From assembly GCA_016845145.1 (NCBI GenBank), contig JAERTE010000026.1, positions 1-64,000 on the forward strand: DNA of 64,000 bases, in the 5' to 3' direction. This stretch comes from Rhodospirillaceae bacterium. GTDB taxonomy: Bacteria > Pseudomonadota > Alphaproteobacteria > Rhodospirillales > Casp-alpha2. The first letter of the stretch is position 1. Every line of letters starts with the position of its first letter. Shown piece by piece: positions 43,575-52,006 of this stretch. Under the pieces are notes generated by a model, which saw nothing but the letters and a program-made list of their open reading frames with translations, was not told the DNA's origin and searched no databases. A program made the position numbers and the translations under genes.

Positions 43575-44527
43575 TGTATTTGCAGGTGGTGATCGGGCTG
43601 GTCGTTTTGGTCGGCGGTGCCGAACTGTTGGTCAGGGGCGCGGTTATGTTGGCGGAACGCTACGGCGTATCGCCCTTGGTGATCGGGATGACGGTTGTCG
43701 CCGTTGGGACGTCCGCGCCGGAATTGGTGGTCAGCGTTCGAGCGGCTTTGGAAGGGGCGCCGGGATTGGCCGTCGGTAACGTGGTCGGCAGCAACATTGC
43801 CAATGTGCTGCTGATCCTCGGTGTGGCCGCATTGATTATGCCGATTAAACCGAGTGAGGCGGGCTTGCGCCGTGATGGCGCCATGCTGGTCGGCGGTACG
43901 CTGGTGTTCATGGCATTGGCGGCGCGAGGCGAGTTGGATGTCTTTGCCGGTGTTTTGCTGCTGATCGGCTTCTTCGTTTTTCTCACCATATCCTACTGGC
44001 GCGACAAAGGCGGAAATGGCGACGCCGCTGAGCAGTTGGAAGAATTCGAAGGATGGCCGAAAACGGCGCTCGGTTCCTCCATAGCCGTGATCGTTGGGTT
44101 GGCGGGTCTTATTGGCGGCGCAGAAGTGTTGATCGATGGCGGCGTTCAGATTGCCCGCTCGTGGGGTGTCTCCGAGGAGGTCATCGGCCTGACGTTGTTT
44201 GCGTTCGGTACGTCTCTGCCGGAACTCGCGGCGACCGTGGTTGCCGCGTGGCGCGGCCATGCAGCGGTCGGGCTGGGCAATGTGATGGGGTCCAATCTGT
44301 TCAACATCCTGGGTGTCGCGGGCACCACGGCGCTGGTGGCGCCGTTGCCGATTGCAAACCAGGTTGTCAGCTTCGATATGTGGGTGATGCTGGCCTCGAC
44401 GTTGATCTTGGTGCCGGTGCTTGCGCTTGGCTGGCGCATTTCGCGGGCGACAGGTGGTGTGTTGTTTGCCGTGTATATCGCCTATATCTGGCTTCAAGCC
44501 CACGGTGTGGAACGCTTGCTCGGCTGA
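43571..44527 (+). CDS. Calcium/sodium antiporter (CaCA family, YrbG-like)
   Basis: 318 aa inner-membrane protein with about ten hydrophobic segments. The two inverted alpha-repeats are clear: GTSAPELVVSV with GNVVGSNIANVLLILG, and GTSLPELAATVV with GNVMGSNLFNILGV, which contain the ion-binding Glu and Asn. The central loop is hydrophilic (YWRDKGGNGDAAEQLEEFEG). The start is the ATGATG overlapping the rppH stop. Ion specificity is inferred from the family. Confidence 0.93.
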   Translation: MMYLQVVIGLVVLVGGAELLVRGAVMLAERYGVSPLVIGMTVVAVGTSAPELVVSVRAALEGAPGLAVGNVVGSNIANVLLILGVAALIMPIKPSEAGLRRDGAMLVGGTLVFMALAARGELDVFAGVLLLIGFFVFLTISYWRDKGGNGDAAEQLEEFEGWPKTALGSSIAVIVGLAGLIGGAEVLIDGGVQIARSWGVSEEVIGLTLFAFGTSLPELAATVVAAWRGHAAVGLGNVMGSNLFNILGVAGTTALVAPLPIANQVVSFDMWVMLASTLILVPVLALGWRISRATGGVLFAVYIAYIWLQAHGVERLLG

Positions 44528-44580
44528 CGTGCGAGTTTCAGGGACTTGTCTGAGCGCGCGGCTTCGATCATTCTCCGGCC

Positions 44581-45321
44581 ATGAGCGAACAACGAAAAGG
44601 AACGGCCCTGGTGACCGGCGCGGCGAAGCGTATCGGTCGCGCCATTGCCCTCGAGTTGGCGAATGATGGTTGGGACTTGGCGCTTCATTTCGCAACCTCT
44701 CGCAAGGATGCCGAAGAACTCGCCTCGGAAATTCAAGCCGTGGGCCGCAATGCCGTGGCCGTCAGCGCCGACTTGCGCAACGAAGACGACGTCAACGCGC
44801 TGATACCCTCGGCCGTGGAGACAATCGGATCGATAGATTGCCTGATCAATAATGCGTCGACTTTCGAACGCGATACCGTTGCAACGTCGACGCGAGAAAC
44901 CTGGGACCTGCATATGGAGGTCAATCTGCGCGCCCCGTTTTTGCTTTCGCAGGCTTTTCAGGCACAACTGCCGCCGGACCGCCAGGGCTGCATCATCAAT
45001 ATCATTGATCAGCGAGTTTGGAACCTGACACCCGACTTCACCACCTACACGCTCAGCAAAGCGGGGCTTTGGGGTCTGACGCAAATACTGGCGCGGGCGA
45101 TGGCGCCCGCGGTACGGGTCAACGGCATCGGCCCCGGTCCGACGTTGCAGAGCGTGCACCAGAGCGGAGAGGATTTTGCCGAGGAATGGACGGCCATGCC
45201 ATTGGCGCGCCAGGTGTTGCCCGAAGATATCTGCCGGGCTGTGCGGTTTATTTTGGATTCGCCGGCCGTGACCGGTCAGATGATCGCGGTGGATTCCGGG
45301 CAACATATGGGTATGCGCTGA
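44581..45321 (+). CDS. SDR oxidoreductase, FolM / pteridine-reductase-like
   Basis: 246 aa short-chain dehydrogenase. The cofactor loop reads TGAAKRIGRAIA, the TGxxxRxG form typical of pteridine reductases (PTR1, FolM) rather than the general TGxxxGxG. LINNASTFERDT, an Asp instead of the common Ser at NIIDQRVW, and the catalytic YTLSKAG follow, again as in FolM. The gene lies 83 bp before folB, so a role in reducing dihydrobiopterin or dihydrofolate is likely. Confidence 0.82.
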   Translation: MSEQRKGTALVTGAAKRIGRAIALELANDGWDLALHFATSRKDAEELASEIQAVGRNAVAVSADLRNEDDVNALIPSAVETIGSIDCLINNASTFERDTVATSTRETWDLHMEVNLRAPFLLSQAFQAQLPPDRQGCIINIIDQRVWNLTPDFTTYTLSKAGLWGLTQILARAMAPAVRVNGIGPGPTLQSVHQSGEDFAEEWTAMPLARQVLPEDICRAVRFILDSPAVTGQMIAVDSGQHMGMR

Positions 45322-45404
45322 TCGGCGCTGGCGATATTCGAGCATCAAGGGTAGACGTAGAGGTGGCGGAACCGAGTTGACCGCGAAGAAAAGGAACGAA
45401 AGAG

Positions 45405-45827
45405 ATGGATGCAAACCTGAAACTTGCCGACAACGTGGAACCGCTGCGCATTGCGGATGCGGGAAAATCGGTGCGGCACGTTTTCATCCGCGACTATGTG
45501 GTGGCTTGTTCCATCGGCATCCATGCGCATGAAAAAGATGGCCCGCAGCGTGTCCGTATCAATCTCGACCTTGCCGTCGACGAGGGCGCCGCTGAGATCA
45601 ACGACGATATTCGCAATGTGATCTGCTATGAAGGTATGGCCGATGGCATTCAGGCCATTGTCGCCAGAGGGCATGTGAACCTGGTTGAAACCCTTGCTGA
45701 CGAAATCGCCGATATGTCCTTGCACCAGCCGCAAGTGCGCTCGGTCAGGGTGCGCGTGGAAAAGCTAGATATCTTGGAAAACGCCGCCAGCGTAGGCGTG
45801 GAAATTGAAAGATATAGCCAAGTATAA
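45405..45827 (+). CDS. folB: Dihydroneopterin aldolase
   Basis: 140 aa. VFIRDYVVACSIGIHAHEKDGPQRV is the standard N-terminal strand with substrate contacts (shown here in part: VACSIGIHAHEKDGPQ), and VNLVETLADEIADM contains the catalytic region. VRVRVEKLDILENAASVGVE closes the fold. It has an extra 25-residue N-terminus compared with typical 115-120 aa proteins. It makes 6-hydroxymethyl-dihydropterin for folate synthesis and probably pairs with the preceding SDR. A terminator follows at 45884. Confidence 0.92.
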   Translation: MDANLKLADNVEPLRIADAGKSVRHVFIRDYVVACSIGIHAHEKDGPQRVRINLDLAVDEGAAEINDDIRNVICYEGMADGIQAIVARGHVNLVETLADEIADMSLHQPQVRSVRVRVEKLDILENAASVGVEIERYSQV

Positions 45828-45883
45828 ATCCGCGATATCTTGGTTTTTACATAGTAATTCCAGCATTCATCTCAAGGCTTCAA

Positions 45884-45908
45884 GCTGTGCGGTTTTGCAC
45901 AGCCTTTT
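45884..45908 (+). terminator. Rho-independent terminator after folB
   Basis: GCTGTGC (45884-45890) and GCACAGC (45897-45903) form a perfect 7-bp stem with loop GGTTTT, followed by CTTTT. It lies 57 bp after the folB stop. Confidence 0.75.
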
Positions 45909-45993
45909 CCCCGTCCCGGAAATGTGACGTATTTATTTCAGTAACCTTGCAAAATCGAGTTGCGAGCAAGAAAAATAAAATTTTATCTTTTTT

Positions 45994-46110
45994 TTCAATA
46001 AGTTATTAGTGTGCCTAAAATTTAGTCATTTTCGCTAAACCGTTGATTTATCATCCCAATGGACAGGTCAGGGCGCTTTTCAACAAAGATATCCACAGCT
46101 TTCGTGGATA
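45994..46110 (+). promoter_or_regulatory. uvrC promoter region and leader hairpin
   Basis: The 45950-46060 segment is markedly AT-rich. TTCAAT (45994-45999), a 16-bp spacer and TAAAAT (46016-46021) form a plausible promoter. Downstream, TATCCAC (46090-46096) and GTGGATA (46104-46110) form a 7-bp inverted repeat in the presumed 5' UTR. No LexA-type SOS box is visible. The rest of the 45909-46186 gap holds no gene. Confidence 0.4.
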
Positions 46111-46186
46111 GATCGTTCTATATTTCTGGTGTGGAAATTTGAAGCGCAAGAACGACGGCTCCGCTGAGGTGTGCAGGGAAAGCAAA

Positions 46187-48109
46187 ATGACGGACCAGAT
46201 CTCGTCTGAGCAAGATGAAAAAGAAACCGCGCCGGCGCCCCAGGCTCCTGTGGGTGTGTCGGTGATTGAGGCGCATCTGAAGACCTTGCCGCAGCAGCCG
46301 GGCGTTTATCGGATGATCAACGCCGACGGCAACGTGCTTTATGTGGGCAAGGCGAAGAACCTGCGCAAACGCGTTGCCGCCTATACCCATCCCGAGCGCC
46401 AAAGCGTGCGCATCAGCCGCATGATCTTCGAAACCGTGGGTATGGAGTTTGTCACCACCCACACCGAAGCCGAAGCGCTGCTGCTGGAATCCAATCTGAT
46501 TAAGCATTATGCGCCGCGCTATAATATCTTGCTCCGCGACGACAAATCGTTCCCGTTTATTCTTATTGCGCGCGACCACGAGTACCCGCGTGTTCTGAAA
46601 TATCGCGGCGCGCAATCTCGCAAGGGCGATTACTTCGGTCCCTTCGCGTCGGTGTGGGCGGTCAATGAAACCTTGGCCGTGCTGCAACGCGCCTTCCTGC
46701 TGCGGTCGTGCACGGATACCGTGTTCGCCAATCGCACGCGGCCATGTCTGCTTTATCAAATCAAACGCTGTGCGGCGCCGTGCGTCGATATCATCGGTGC
46801 GGAAGACTACGCCGCCCTGGTCGCCGAGGCCAAGGACTTCCTCACCGGCAACTCTCAGCGCATCCAGCGTCGTTTCGCGCACTTGATGCAAGAGGCCAGC
46901 GACAATCTGGAATTCGAGTTGGCGGCGCAATACCGCGACCGCATCCGCGCGCTCACGCGAATTCAGGCGCACCAGGATATCAACCTCAGCCAGATCAAGG
47001 ACGCCGACGTCATCGCCGCCGCGCAGGTAGGCGGTGTGACGTGTATCCAGGTGTTCTTCTTCCGCTCCGGCGCCAATTACGGCAACCGGGCCTATTTTCC
47101 GGCGCAGGCCCGAAACGAAGATTTGGAAACCGTCGTTGAAGCCTTTCTGGGCCAGTTTTATGCGCGCACACCGCCACCAAAAACGGTCATTCTGGGTCAC
47201 GCAATCCCCAATCACGAATTGGTCGAGCAAGCCTTGGGCGTGCGCGCCGAGCGCGTTGTGAAAATTCTGGTGCCAAAGCGCGGCGATAAACAAAAACTGG
47301 TGGCCCACGCTGCTGCCAATGCCCGCCAGGCCCTGGAGCGGCGCTTGGCTGAAAGTGCTACGCAGCGCCGATTGTTGGACGGACTTGCCGACAAGTTCGG
47401 TTTGGACGCAGCACCGGACCGGATAGAAGTCTATGACAACAGCCATGTTTCCGGCACCAAAGCCGTCGGTGCGATGATCGTCGTCGGACCGGAAGGTTTC
47501 CAGAAAAACGCCTATCGCAAATTCAACATCAAAGGCGCCGCCGATAAGCCCGGCGATGAGGGATACAGCCCCGGCGATGATTACGCCATGATGCGCGAGG
47601 TGTTAACGCGGCGGTTTTCGCGCGCCCTGAAGGAGGACGCCGAGCGTACAAGCGGACAATGGCCGGATCTGGTGCTGGTCGATGGCGGCAAGGGACAATT
47701 GGGCATTGCCGAAGAGGTGTTTGCCGAGTTGGGTATAGAGGATGTGGCGCTTGCCGCCATTGCCAAGGGGCCGGACCGCAATGCTGGGCGCGAAACCGTG
47801 TTTCGCCCGGGTGCGCGGCCGTTCGATTTGGCACCGCGTGACCCGGTTTCCTATTTTTTACAGCGCATCCGAGATGAGGCGCACCGTTTCGCCATCGGCT
47901 CGCACCGCCAAAAGCGCTCAAAGGCCATCCAGCGTTCCATGTTGGACGAGGTGCCGGGTATTGGCGCGAAGCGAAAGAAGGCGTTGTTGCATCATTTCGG
48001 CGATGCGCGTTCCGTCGCTCAGGCCGGCCGATCTGACCTGGAAGCCGTCGACGGCATCAGCAAGGCCATGGCGCAGACGATTTACGATTGGTTCCATGCG
48101 GAACAGTAA
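46187..48109 (+). CDS. uvrC: Excinuclease ABC subunit C
   Basis: 640 aa nucleotide-excision-repair nuclease. The N-terminal GIY-YIG domain (QPGVYRMINADGNVLYVGKA) makes the 3' incision. The UvrB-interacting UVR motif is near RRFAHLMQEASDNLEFELAA. The RNase H-like domain makes the 5' incision (EVYDNSHVSGTKAVGAMIV, and VLVDGGKGQL with the catalytic Asp). The C-terminal HhH pair is DEVPGIGAKRKKALLHHFG. The start is ATG 46187 with AGGGAA upstream; a frame extends 16 codons further up. Confidence 0.96.
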   Translation: MTDQISSEQDEKETAPAPQAPVGVSVIEAHLKTLPQQPGVYRMINADGNVLYVGKAKNLRKRVAAYTHPERQSVRISRMIFETVGMEFVTTHTEAEALLLESNLIKHYAPRYNILLRDDKSFPFILIARDHEYPRVLKYRGAQSRKGDYFGPFASVWAVNETLAVLQRAFLLRSCTDTVFANRTRPCLLYQIKRCAAPCVDIIGAEDYAALVAEAKDFLTGNSQRIQRRFAHLMQEASDNLEFELAAQYRDRIRALTRIQAHQDINLSQIKDADVIAAAQVGGVTCIQVFFFRSGANYGNRAYFPAQARNEDLETVVEAFLGQFYARTPPPKTVILGHAIPNHELVEQALGVRAERVVKILVPKRGDKQKLVAHAAANARQALERRLAESATQRRLLDGLADKFGLDAAPDRIEVYDNSHVSGTKAVGAMIVVGPEGFQKNAYRKFNIKGAADKPGDEGYSPGDDYAMMREVLTRRFSRALKEDAERTSGQWPDLVLVDGGKGQLGIAEEVFAELGIEDVALAAIAKGPDRNAGRETVFRPGARPFDLAPRDPVSYFLQRIRDEAHRFAIGSHRQKRSKAIQRSMLDEVPGIGAKRKKALLHHFGDARSVAQAGRSDLEAVDGISKAMAQTIYDWFHAEQ

Positions 48110-48145
48110 TCGACTTTCGATGAGCTTCTGAATCTTGGGCAGCGG

Positions 48146-48181
48146 TAGTTGCCAGTGTGGTTGCCACTGTAGTTGCCTGTC
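48146..48181. repeat. Three tandem 12-bp repeats between uvrC and pgsA
   Basis: TAGTTGCCAGTG, TGGTTGCCACTG and TAGTTGCCTGTC follow head to tail, sharing the core GTTGCC. Within the array, CAGTG (48153-48157) pairs with CACTG (48165-48169), so a hairpin is also possible. The array lies in the 127-bp gap ahead of pgsA. Confidence 0.6.
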
Positions 48182-48236
48182 CGGCATCTTGACGTAGAAT
48201 GCCCATGGCGGCACGAGGCCGCCGGCCTGGGACGAA

Positions 48237-48848
48237 ATGATGCTGAACCAAATTCCGAATATCTTGACATTCTCGCGGGTTGTCGCCATTCCGGTGGTGG
48301 TGTGCCTGCTTTTGTTCGTTGGCGATCCGCTTGGCAGCTGGCTGGCGTTTTCCGCCTACACATACGCCTGCATAACGGATTTCTTTGACGGTTATTTGGC
48401 GCGCGCGTGGCATCAACAATCAGCCTTTGGTCGGTTTCTCGATCCTATCGCTGACAAATTGTTGGTGGCGGCGGTGCTGCTGGTCCTGGTGGGAATCGAC
48501 CGGGTCTCGGGGCTTACGGTGCTCCCGGCGGCGGTTATTCTGTGCCGTGAGATCTTGGTGTCGGGGCTCAGGGAATTTCTGGCCGAAGTGCGGGTCAGCG
48601 TGCCGGTCAGCACGCTGGCGAAATGGAAGACGACAATTCAGATGCTGGCGCTTGGGTTTTTGCTGGTCGGCCCCAATGGACCGGATTTCGGACCCATCAG
48701 CACGATCGAAATCGGCGTTTACGGGCTTTGGGGCGCGGCCGTCCTCACGTTGATTACCGGCTTCGACTATCTGGTGGCTGGGCTTAAGCATATCCGCGAA
48801 ACGGATTCCGCGCCGGCCGAGCGATCCTCGACCGACACCGGAGATTGA
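48237..48848 (+). CDS. pgsA: CDP-diacylglycerol--glycerol-3-phosphate 3-phosphatidyltransferase
   Basis: 203 aa inner-membrane enzyme of phosphatidylglycerol synthesis. The CDP-alcohol phosphotransferase motif is in ITDFFDGYLARAW with GRFLDPIADKLL, giving D-x2-DG-x2-AR-x8-G-x3-D-x3-D. About five hydrophobic segments are present. LNQIPNILTFSR at the N-terminus is typical of PgsA. The start is one of two adjacent ATG codons at 48237. The Moco gene mobB follows 7 bp later, as in many alphaproteobacteria. Confidence 0.95.
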   Translation: MMLNQIPNILTFSRVVAIPVVVCLLLFVGDPLGSWLAFSAYTYACITDFFDGYLARAWHQQSAFGRFLDPIADKLLVAAVLLVLVGIDRVSGLTVLPAAVILCREILVSGLREFLAEVRVSVPVSTLAKWKTTIQMLALGFLLVGPNGPDFGPISTIEIGVYGLWGAAVLTLITGFDYLVAGLKHIRETDSAPAERSSTDTGD

Positions 48849-48855
48849 ACCAACG

Positions 48856-49377
48856 ATGACGGGTTTGCATTCGAAGATTTTCGGCGTTGTCGGTTGGAGT
48901 GGCAGCGGCAAGACGACGCTCATGCGCGAGCTGTTGCCTGAGCTGATCGGGCGTGGGTTTCGTGTTTCGACCATGAAGCACACACACCACAACTTCGATA
49001 TCGACAAACCGGGCAAGGATTCCCACATGCACCGGGAGGCCGGCGCTTACGAGGTATTGATCACGGGCACCAAACGCTGGGCCTTGCTGCACGAGAACCG
49101 CGACGAGCCGGAGCCCGACATTGATGCCTTATTGGCGAACATGGCGCCGGTTGACTTGGTGCTGATCGAGGGATTTAAGCGCCATCCGCACCACAAGCTC
49201 GAGGTGCATCGCCCGGCAATCGGTAAGCCGCTGATTGCCCAAACGGACGACACAGTGGTTGCCATCGCCAGTGACGGTGCCCTTGAGACGGCGGCGGTTC
49301 CCGTGTTGGATTTGAACGACGTTGCCGCTGTTGGCGACTTTATTGTCGAGTATTGTAAGCTTGAGGCGGAAGAATAA
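48856..49377 (+). CDS. mobB: Molybdopterin-guanine dinucleotide biosynthesis adaptor protein
   Basis: 173 aa P-loop GTPase. Walker A is GWSGSGKTTLMREL; MKHTHHNFDIDKPGKDS is the family's conserved His-rich loop, and VLIEGFKRHPHHKLEVHR the Walker-B-like segment. MobB helps MobA attach GMP to the molybdenum cofactor. It heads the Moco run mobB-moeA-moaD-moaE with gaps of 0-3 bp or overlaps. Confidence 0.93.
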   Translation: MTGLHSKIFGVVGWSGSGKTTLMRELLPELIGRGFRVSTMKHTHHNFDIDKPGKDSHMHREAGAYEVLITGTKRWALLHENRDEPEPDIDALLANMAPVDLVLIEGFKRHPHHKLEVHRPAIGKPLIAQTDDTVVAIASDGALETAAVPVLDLNDVAAVGDFIVEYCKLEAEE

Positions 49378-49380
49378 GAG

Positions 49381-50634
49381 ATGGCACAGCTTAAGGACGA
49401 TTGTTTCGCCTTCGGCGGCGCTCTGATGCCCGTCGATGAGGCGATGGCTATTTTAGCGGACCGAGTGGCGCCGGTGGCAAAACATGAGAGCGCGCCGCTT
49501 GCCGAGGCGCTTGGGCGGATATTGGCTGAAGACGTGAGCGCACCGCGCGATGTGCCGCCGCACGATAACAGCGCGGTCGACGGCTATGCGGTATTTTTCG
49601 ACGATCTGAACCCCGATTCCGAGACGCACCTGCCGATCGGCGGCCGCGTGGCGGCGGGTCATCCGCTTGGGCGCGACGCCAAGCCGGGCGAGGCGGTGCG
49701 TATATTTACCGGCGCGCCGATGCCCGCCGGCATGGATACGGTGTTCATGGAAGAGGATTGCAGCGTCGAGGGTGACAGCGTCATTCTGCCTGCCGGCTTG
49801 AAACAAGGCGCAAACCGCCGCTTCCGGGGCGAGGATGTACAAACCGGCGATGTCGTGGTGGCCAAGGGCGCGCGGCTGCGGCCGCAGGAGCTTGGGCTAG
49901 CGGCGTCTGTGGGGCGGGGTGCGCTTTCGGTTTTTCGGCCATTGCGCGCGGCTGTGTTTTCTACCGGAGACGAAGTCCGCGACCCCACCGACGATGCGCC
50001 CGACGGATGTATCTTCGACGCCAACCGCTATACGGTCATGGGCATGCTGAAGGATTTGGGTTGCCGGGTAACGGACCTCGGTATTCTGTCCGACGACGAG
50101 GATACCATGGCCGCGGCACTGCAAGCTGCAGCGGCGGAGCACGACGTGTTGCTGACATCCGGAGGCGTGTCGGCGGGCGAAGAAGATCACGTTAAAGCCG
50201 CCGTTGAACGCAACGGACGGATCGATTTTTGGCGCTTGTCGATCAAGCCCGGGCGGCCCATCGCGCTGGGGCAGGTCGCGGGTACGGCGTTTGTCGGCTT
50301 GCCGGGCAATCCGGTGGCCGCGATGGTGACCTTCATGGTGTTGGCGCGGCCTTTGCTGTTGCGGCTTGGCGGTGCGACCAATCTGGATGCCCGACGGTTT
50401 CCCGTACGGTCCGGGTTCGACTATAAGAAAAAGACGGGTCGGCGCGAGTGGGTGCGGGCCCGCCTTGAGCACGACAACAGCGGACTGGTGGCGCAAAAAT
50501 ATCCAGCCGGCGGTTCGGGCATTTTGACCTCCATGGTGTTTGCCGATGGCTTGGTGGAATTGCCCGAGGAGCGGGGTAACGTGAAAGCTGGTGAAACTGT
50601 GGAGTTTCTGCCGTTCAACGAGGTGACGCGATGA
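49381..50634 (+). CDS. moeA: Molybdopterin molybdenumtransferase
   Basis: 417 aa. DNSAVDGYAV is the conserved N-terminal motif. FTGAPMPAGMDTVFMEED, VFSTGDEVRDP, LLTSGGVSAGEEDHV and FVGLPGNPVAAMVTFM are the substrate-binding signatures of MoeA. It inserts molybdate into adenylylated molybdopterin. It follows mobB by 3 bp and overlaps moaD by ATGA. Confidence 0.96.
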   Translation: MAQLKDDCFAFGGALMPVDEAMAILADRVAPVAKHESAPLAEALGRILAEDVSAPRDVPPHDNSAVDGYAVFFDDLNPDSETHLPIGGRVAAGHPLGRDAKPGEAVRIFTGAPMPAGMDTVFMEEDCSVEGDSVILPAGLKQGANRRFRGEDVQTGDVVVAKGARLRPQELGLAASVGRGALSVFRPLRAAVFSTGDEVRDPTDDAPDGCIFDANRYTVMGMLKDLGCRVTDLGILSDDEDTMAAALQAAAAEHDVLLTSGGVSAGEEDHVKAAVERNGRIDFWRLSIKPGRPIALGQVAGTAFVGLPGNPVAAMVTFMVLARPLLLRLGGATNLDARRFPVRSGFDYKKKTGRREWVRARLEHDNSGLVAQKYPAGGSGILTSMVFADGLVELPEERGNVKAGETVEFLPFNEVTR

Positions 50635-50882
50635 AGTTGGTGTATTTCGCCTGGGTGCGCGAAAAGGTTGGGGTATCCGGCGAAGAGCTGAGCCCGCCAG
50701 ATGATGTGGCCACGGTCACGGACCTTATTGAATGGCTGCGCGGCCAAGGCGCAGGCTATGAGGCGGCGTTTGCAGATTTGGCGACGGTGCGTGTGGCCGT
50801 CAATCAGGTATATGCGGCCTTGGACGCGCCGATCTCAGCCGGTGATGAAGTGGCGTTTTTTCCACCGGTGACCGGCGGCTGA
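50631..50882 (+). CDS. moaD: Molybdopterin synthase sulfur-carrier subunit
   Basis: 83 aa ubiquitin-like protein ending in the required Gly-Gly (FFPPVTGG), which is thiocarboxylated by MoeB and donates sulfur to precursor Z. KLVYFAWVREKVGV is the typical first strand. It overlaps moeA by 4 bp, and moaE begins 1 bp after its stop. Confidence 0.95.
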   Translation: MKLVYFAWVREKVGVSGEELSPPDDVATVTDLIEWLRGQGAGYEAAFADLATVRVAVNQVYAALDAPISAGDEVAFFPPVTGG

Positions 50883-50883
50883 T

Positions 50884-51339
50884 ATGAGTGTACGGGTGCA
50901 GCTCGAAGATTTCGACGTCGGCGCCGAACTGGCGGCGCTTAGCGACGGAAACCTTGGTATCGGTGGCATGTGTTCGTTCGTCGGCCTGGTGCGCGACATG
51001 GCCGGTGACGAGGAAATCGGCGCCATGACCCTGGAGCACTATCCCGGCATGACCGAAAAGGCGCTATCGGATATTGAAGCCGAAGCCCATGCGCGTTGGC
51101 CACTGGCATCAAGCTTGATTATCCATCGCTATGGCCGCCTGCAACCGGGGGAGCGAATTGTCATGGTGGCGGCGGCATCGGCGCACCGTGAAGCTGCGTT
51201 TGAGGCCTGTCATTTCCTGATTGATTGGCTGAAAACAAAAGCGCCGTTCTGGAAGCTCGAAGACACGCCCGACGGCGGCAAATGGGTTGATGCCCGCGAC
51301 AGCGATGATGCGGCAGCGGAGAAATGGGGGAAGTCGTGA
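50884..51339 (+). CDS. moaE: Molybdopterin synthase catalytic subunit
   Basis: 151 aa. CSFVGLVRDM, MTLEHYPGMTEKAL, HRYGRLQPGERIVMVAAASAHR and LKTKAPFWKLE are the standard MoaE motifs, the last with the active-site lysines that contact the MoaD C-terminus. It is the last Moco gene of the run; moaA, moaB and moaC are not in this window. The HAD gene starts 1 bp after its stop. Confidence 0.96.
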   Translation: MSVRVQLEDFDVGAELAALSDGNLGIGGMCSFVGLVRDMAGDEEIGAMTLEHYPGMTEKALSDIEAEAHARWPLASSLIIHRYGRLQPGERIVMVAAASAHREAAFEACHFLIDWLKTKAPFWKLEDTPDGGKWVDARDSDDAAAEKWGKS

Positions 51340-51340
51340 G

Positions 51341-52006
51341 ATGAAAACCCTGAATTCTCCGGCCGCAATCTTTTTCGATTTCGATGGCGTGCTGGCCGAA
51401 TCGGTGGCGATTAAAGAAAACGCCTTCCGGGATTTGTTCGCCACATATGGCCGAGATACCGTCGACGCGGTGATCGACATGAACCGCGAGATGGGTGCCG
51501 TGTCGCGGGTGATCAAGATCGAGCGCATGCACAAAGAAATTCTGGGCAAGCCATTGTCGACGGAGGAACTTGATCAATGGGCAGAACGCTATGTGACGGC
51601 TGTCGAGCAGGCGGTGATCGATTGTCCCGAAGTGCCCGGCGCCCAAGCGCTGCTGCAAGCGCAAACGTCATGTTCAAAATTGTTCGTCATTTCCGGCACG
51701 CCTGAGGACGAGATGAACCGGATTGTTCGGGGCCGTGGGTGGGAACGTTATTTCGTCAGTGTTCATGGCTCTCCCAAATTCAAGCCGGACATCGTCGCGG
51801 AATTGTTGCGAAAGCATGACCTATCCGCCGCGGATTGCCTGTTTGTTGGTGATACTTTTACCGACCGGGATGCGGCTCTCGCCCATGACATGCCGTTTGT
51901 CGGGCGTCGGCCGATCGTCCGCAAAAACCCTTTCCCAGCGGATACCTTGATGGTTGACGACATGACGGGATTGTTGAATTTGATCGAAACCGGAGCGCGG
52001 CCATGA
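51341..52006 (+). CDS. HAD-superfamily hydrolase (phosphatase-like)
   Basis: 221 aa. Motif I is FFDFDGVLAES with the nucleophile Asp; motif II is FVISGTPEDE; motif III Lys is in SPKFKPDIV; motif IV is LFVGDTFTDRDAA. This is a beta-phosphoglucomutase/Gph-like HAD with a helical cap. The substrate is unknown. The ATG starts directly after moaE, and its 3' end overlaps the LOG gene by ATGA. Confidence 0.85.
   Translation: MKTLNSPAAIFFDFDGVLAESVAIKENAFRDLFATYGRDTVDAVIDMNREMGAVSRVIKIERMHKEILGKPLSTEELDQWAERYVTAVEQAVIDCPEVPGAQALLQAQTSCSKLFVISGTPEDEMNRIVRGRGWERYFVSVHGSPKFKPDIVAELLRKHDLSAADCLFVGDTFTDRDAALAHDMPFVGRRPIVRKNPFPADTLMVDDMTGLLNLIETGARP

Noticed and set aside
46090..46110. LexA/SOS box upstream of uvrC
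   Set aside because: The palindrome TATCCAC/GTGGATA does not match GAACA-N7-GTAC, the alphaproteobacterial LexA motif, or the gammaproteobacterial one.
45909..46138. AT-rich region with two DnaA-box-like sequences as a possible replication origin
   Set aside because: Only two imperfect boxes, which form one hairpin. There are no further boxes, no 13-mer array, and no neighbouring origin genes such as dnaA, hemE or parAB. A promoter and leader explain the AT content better.
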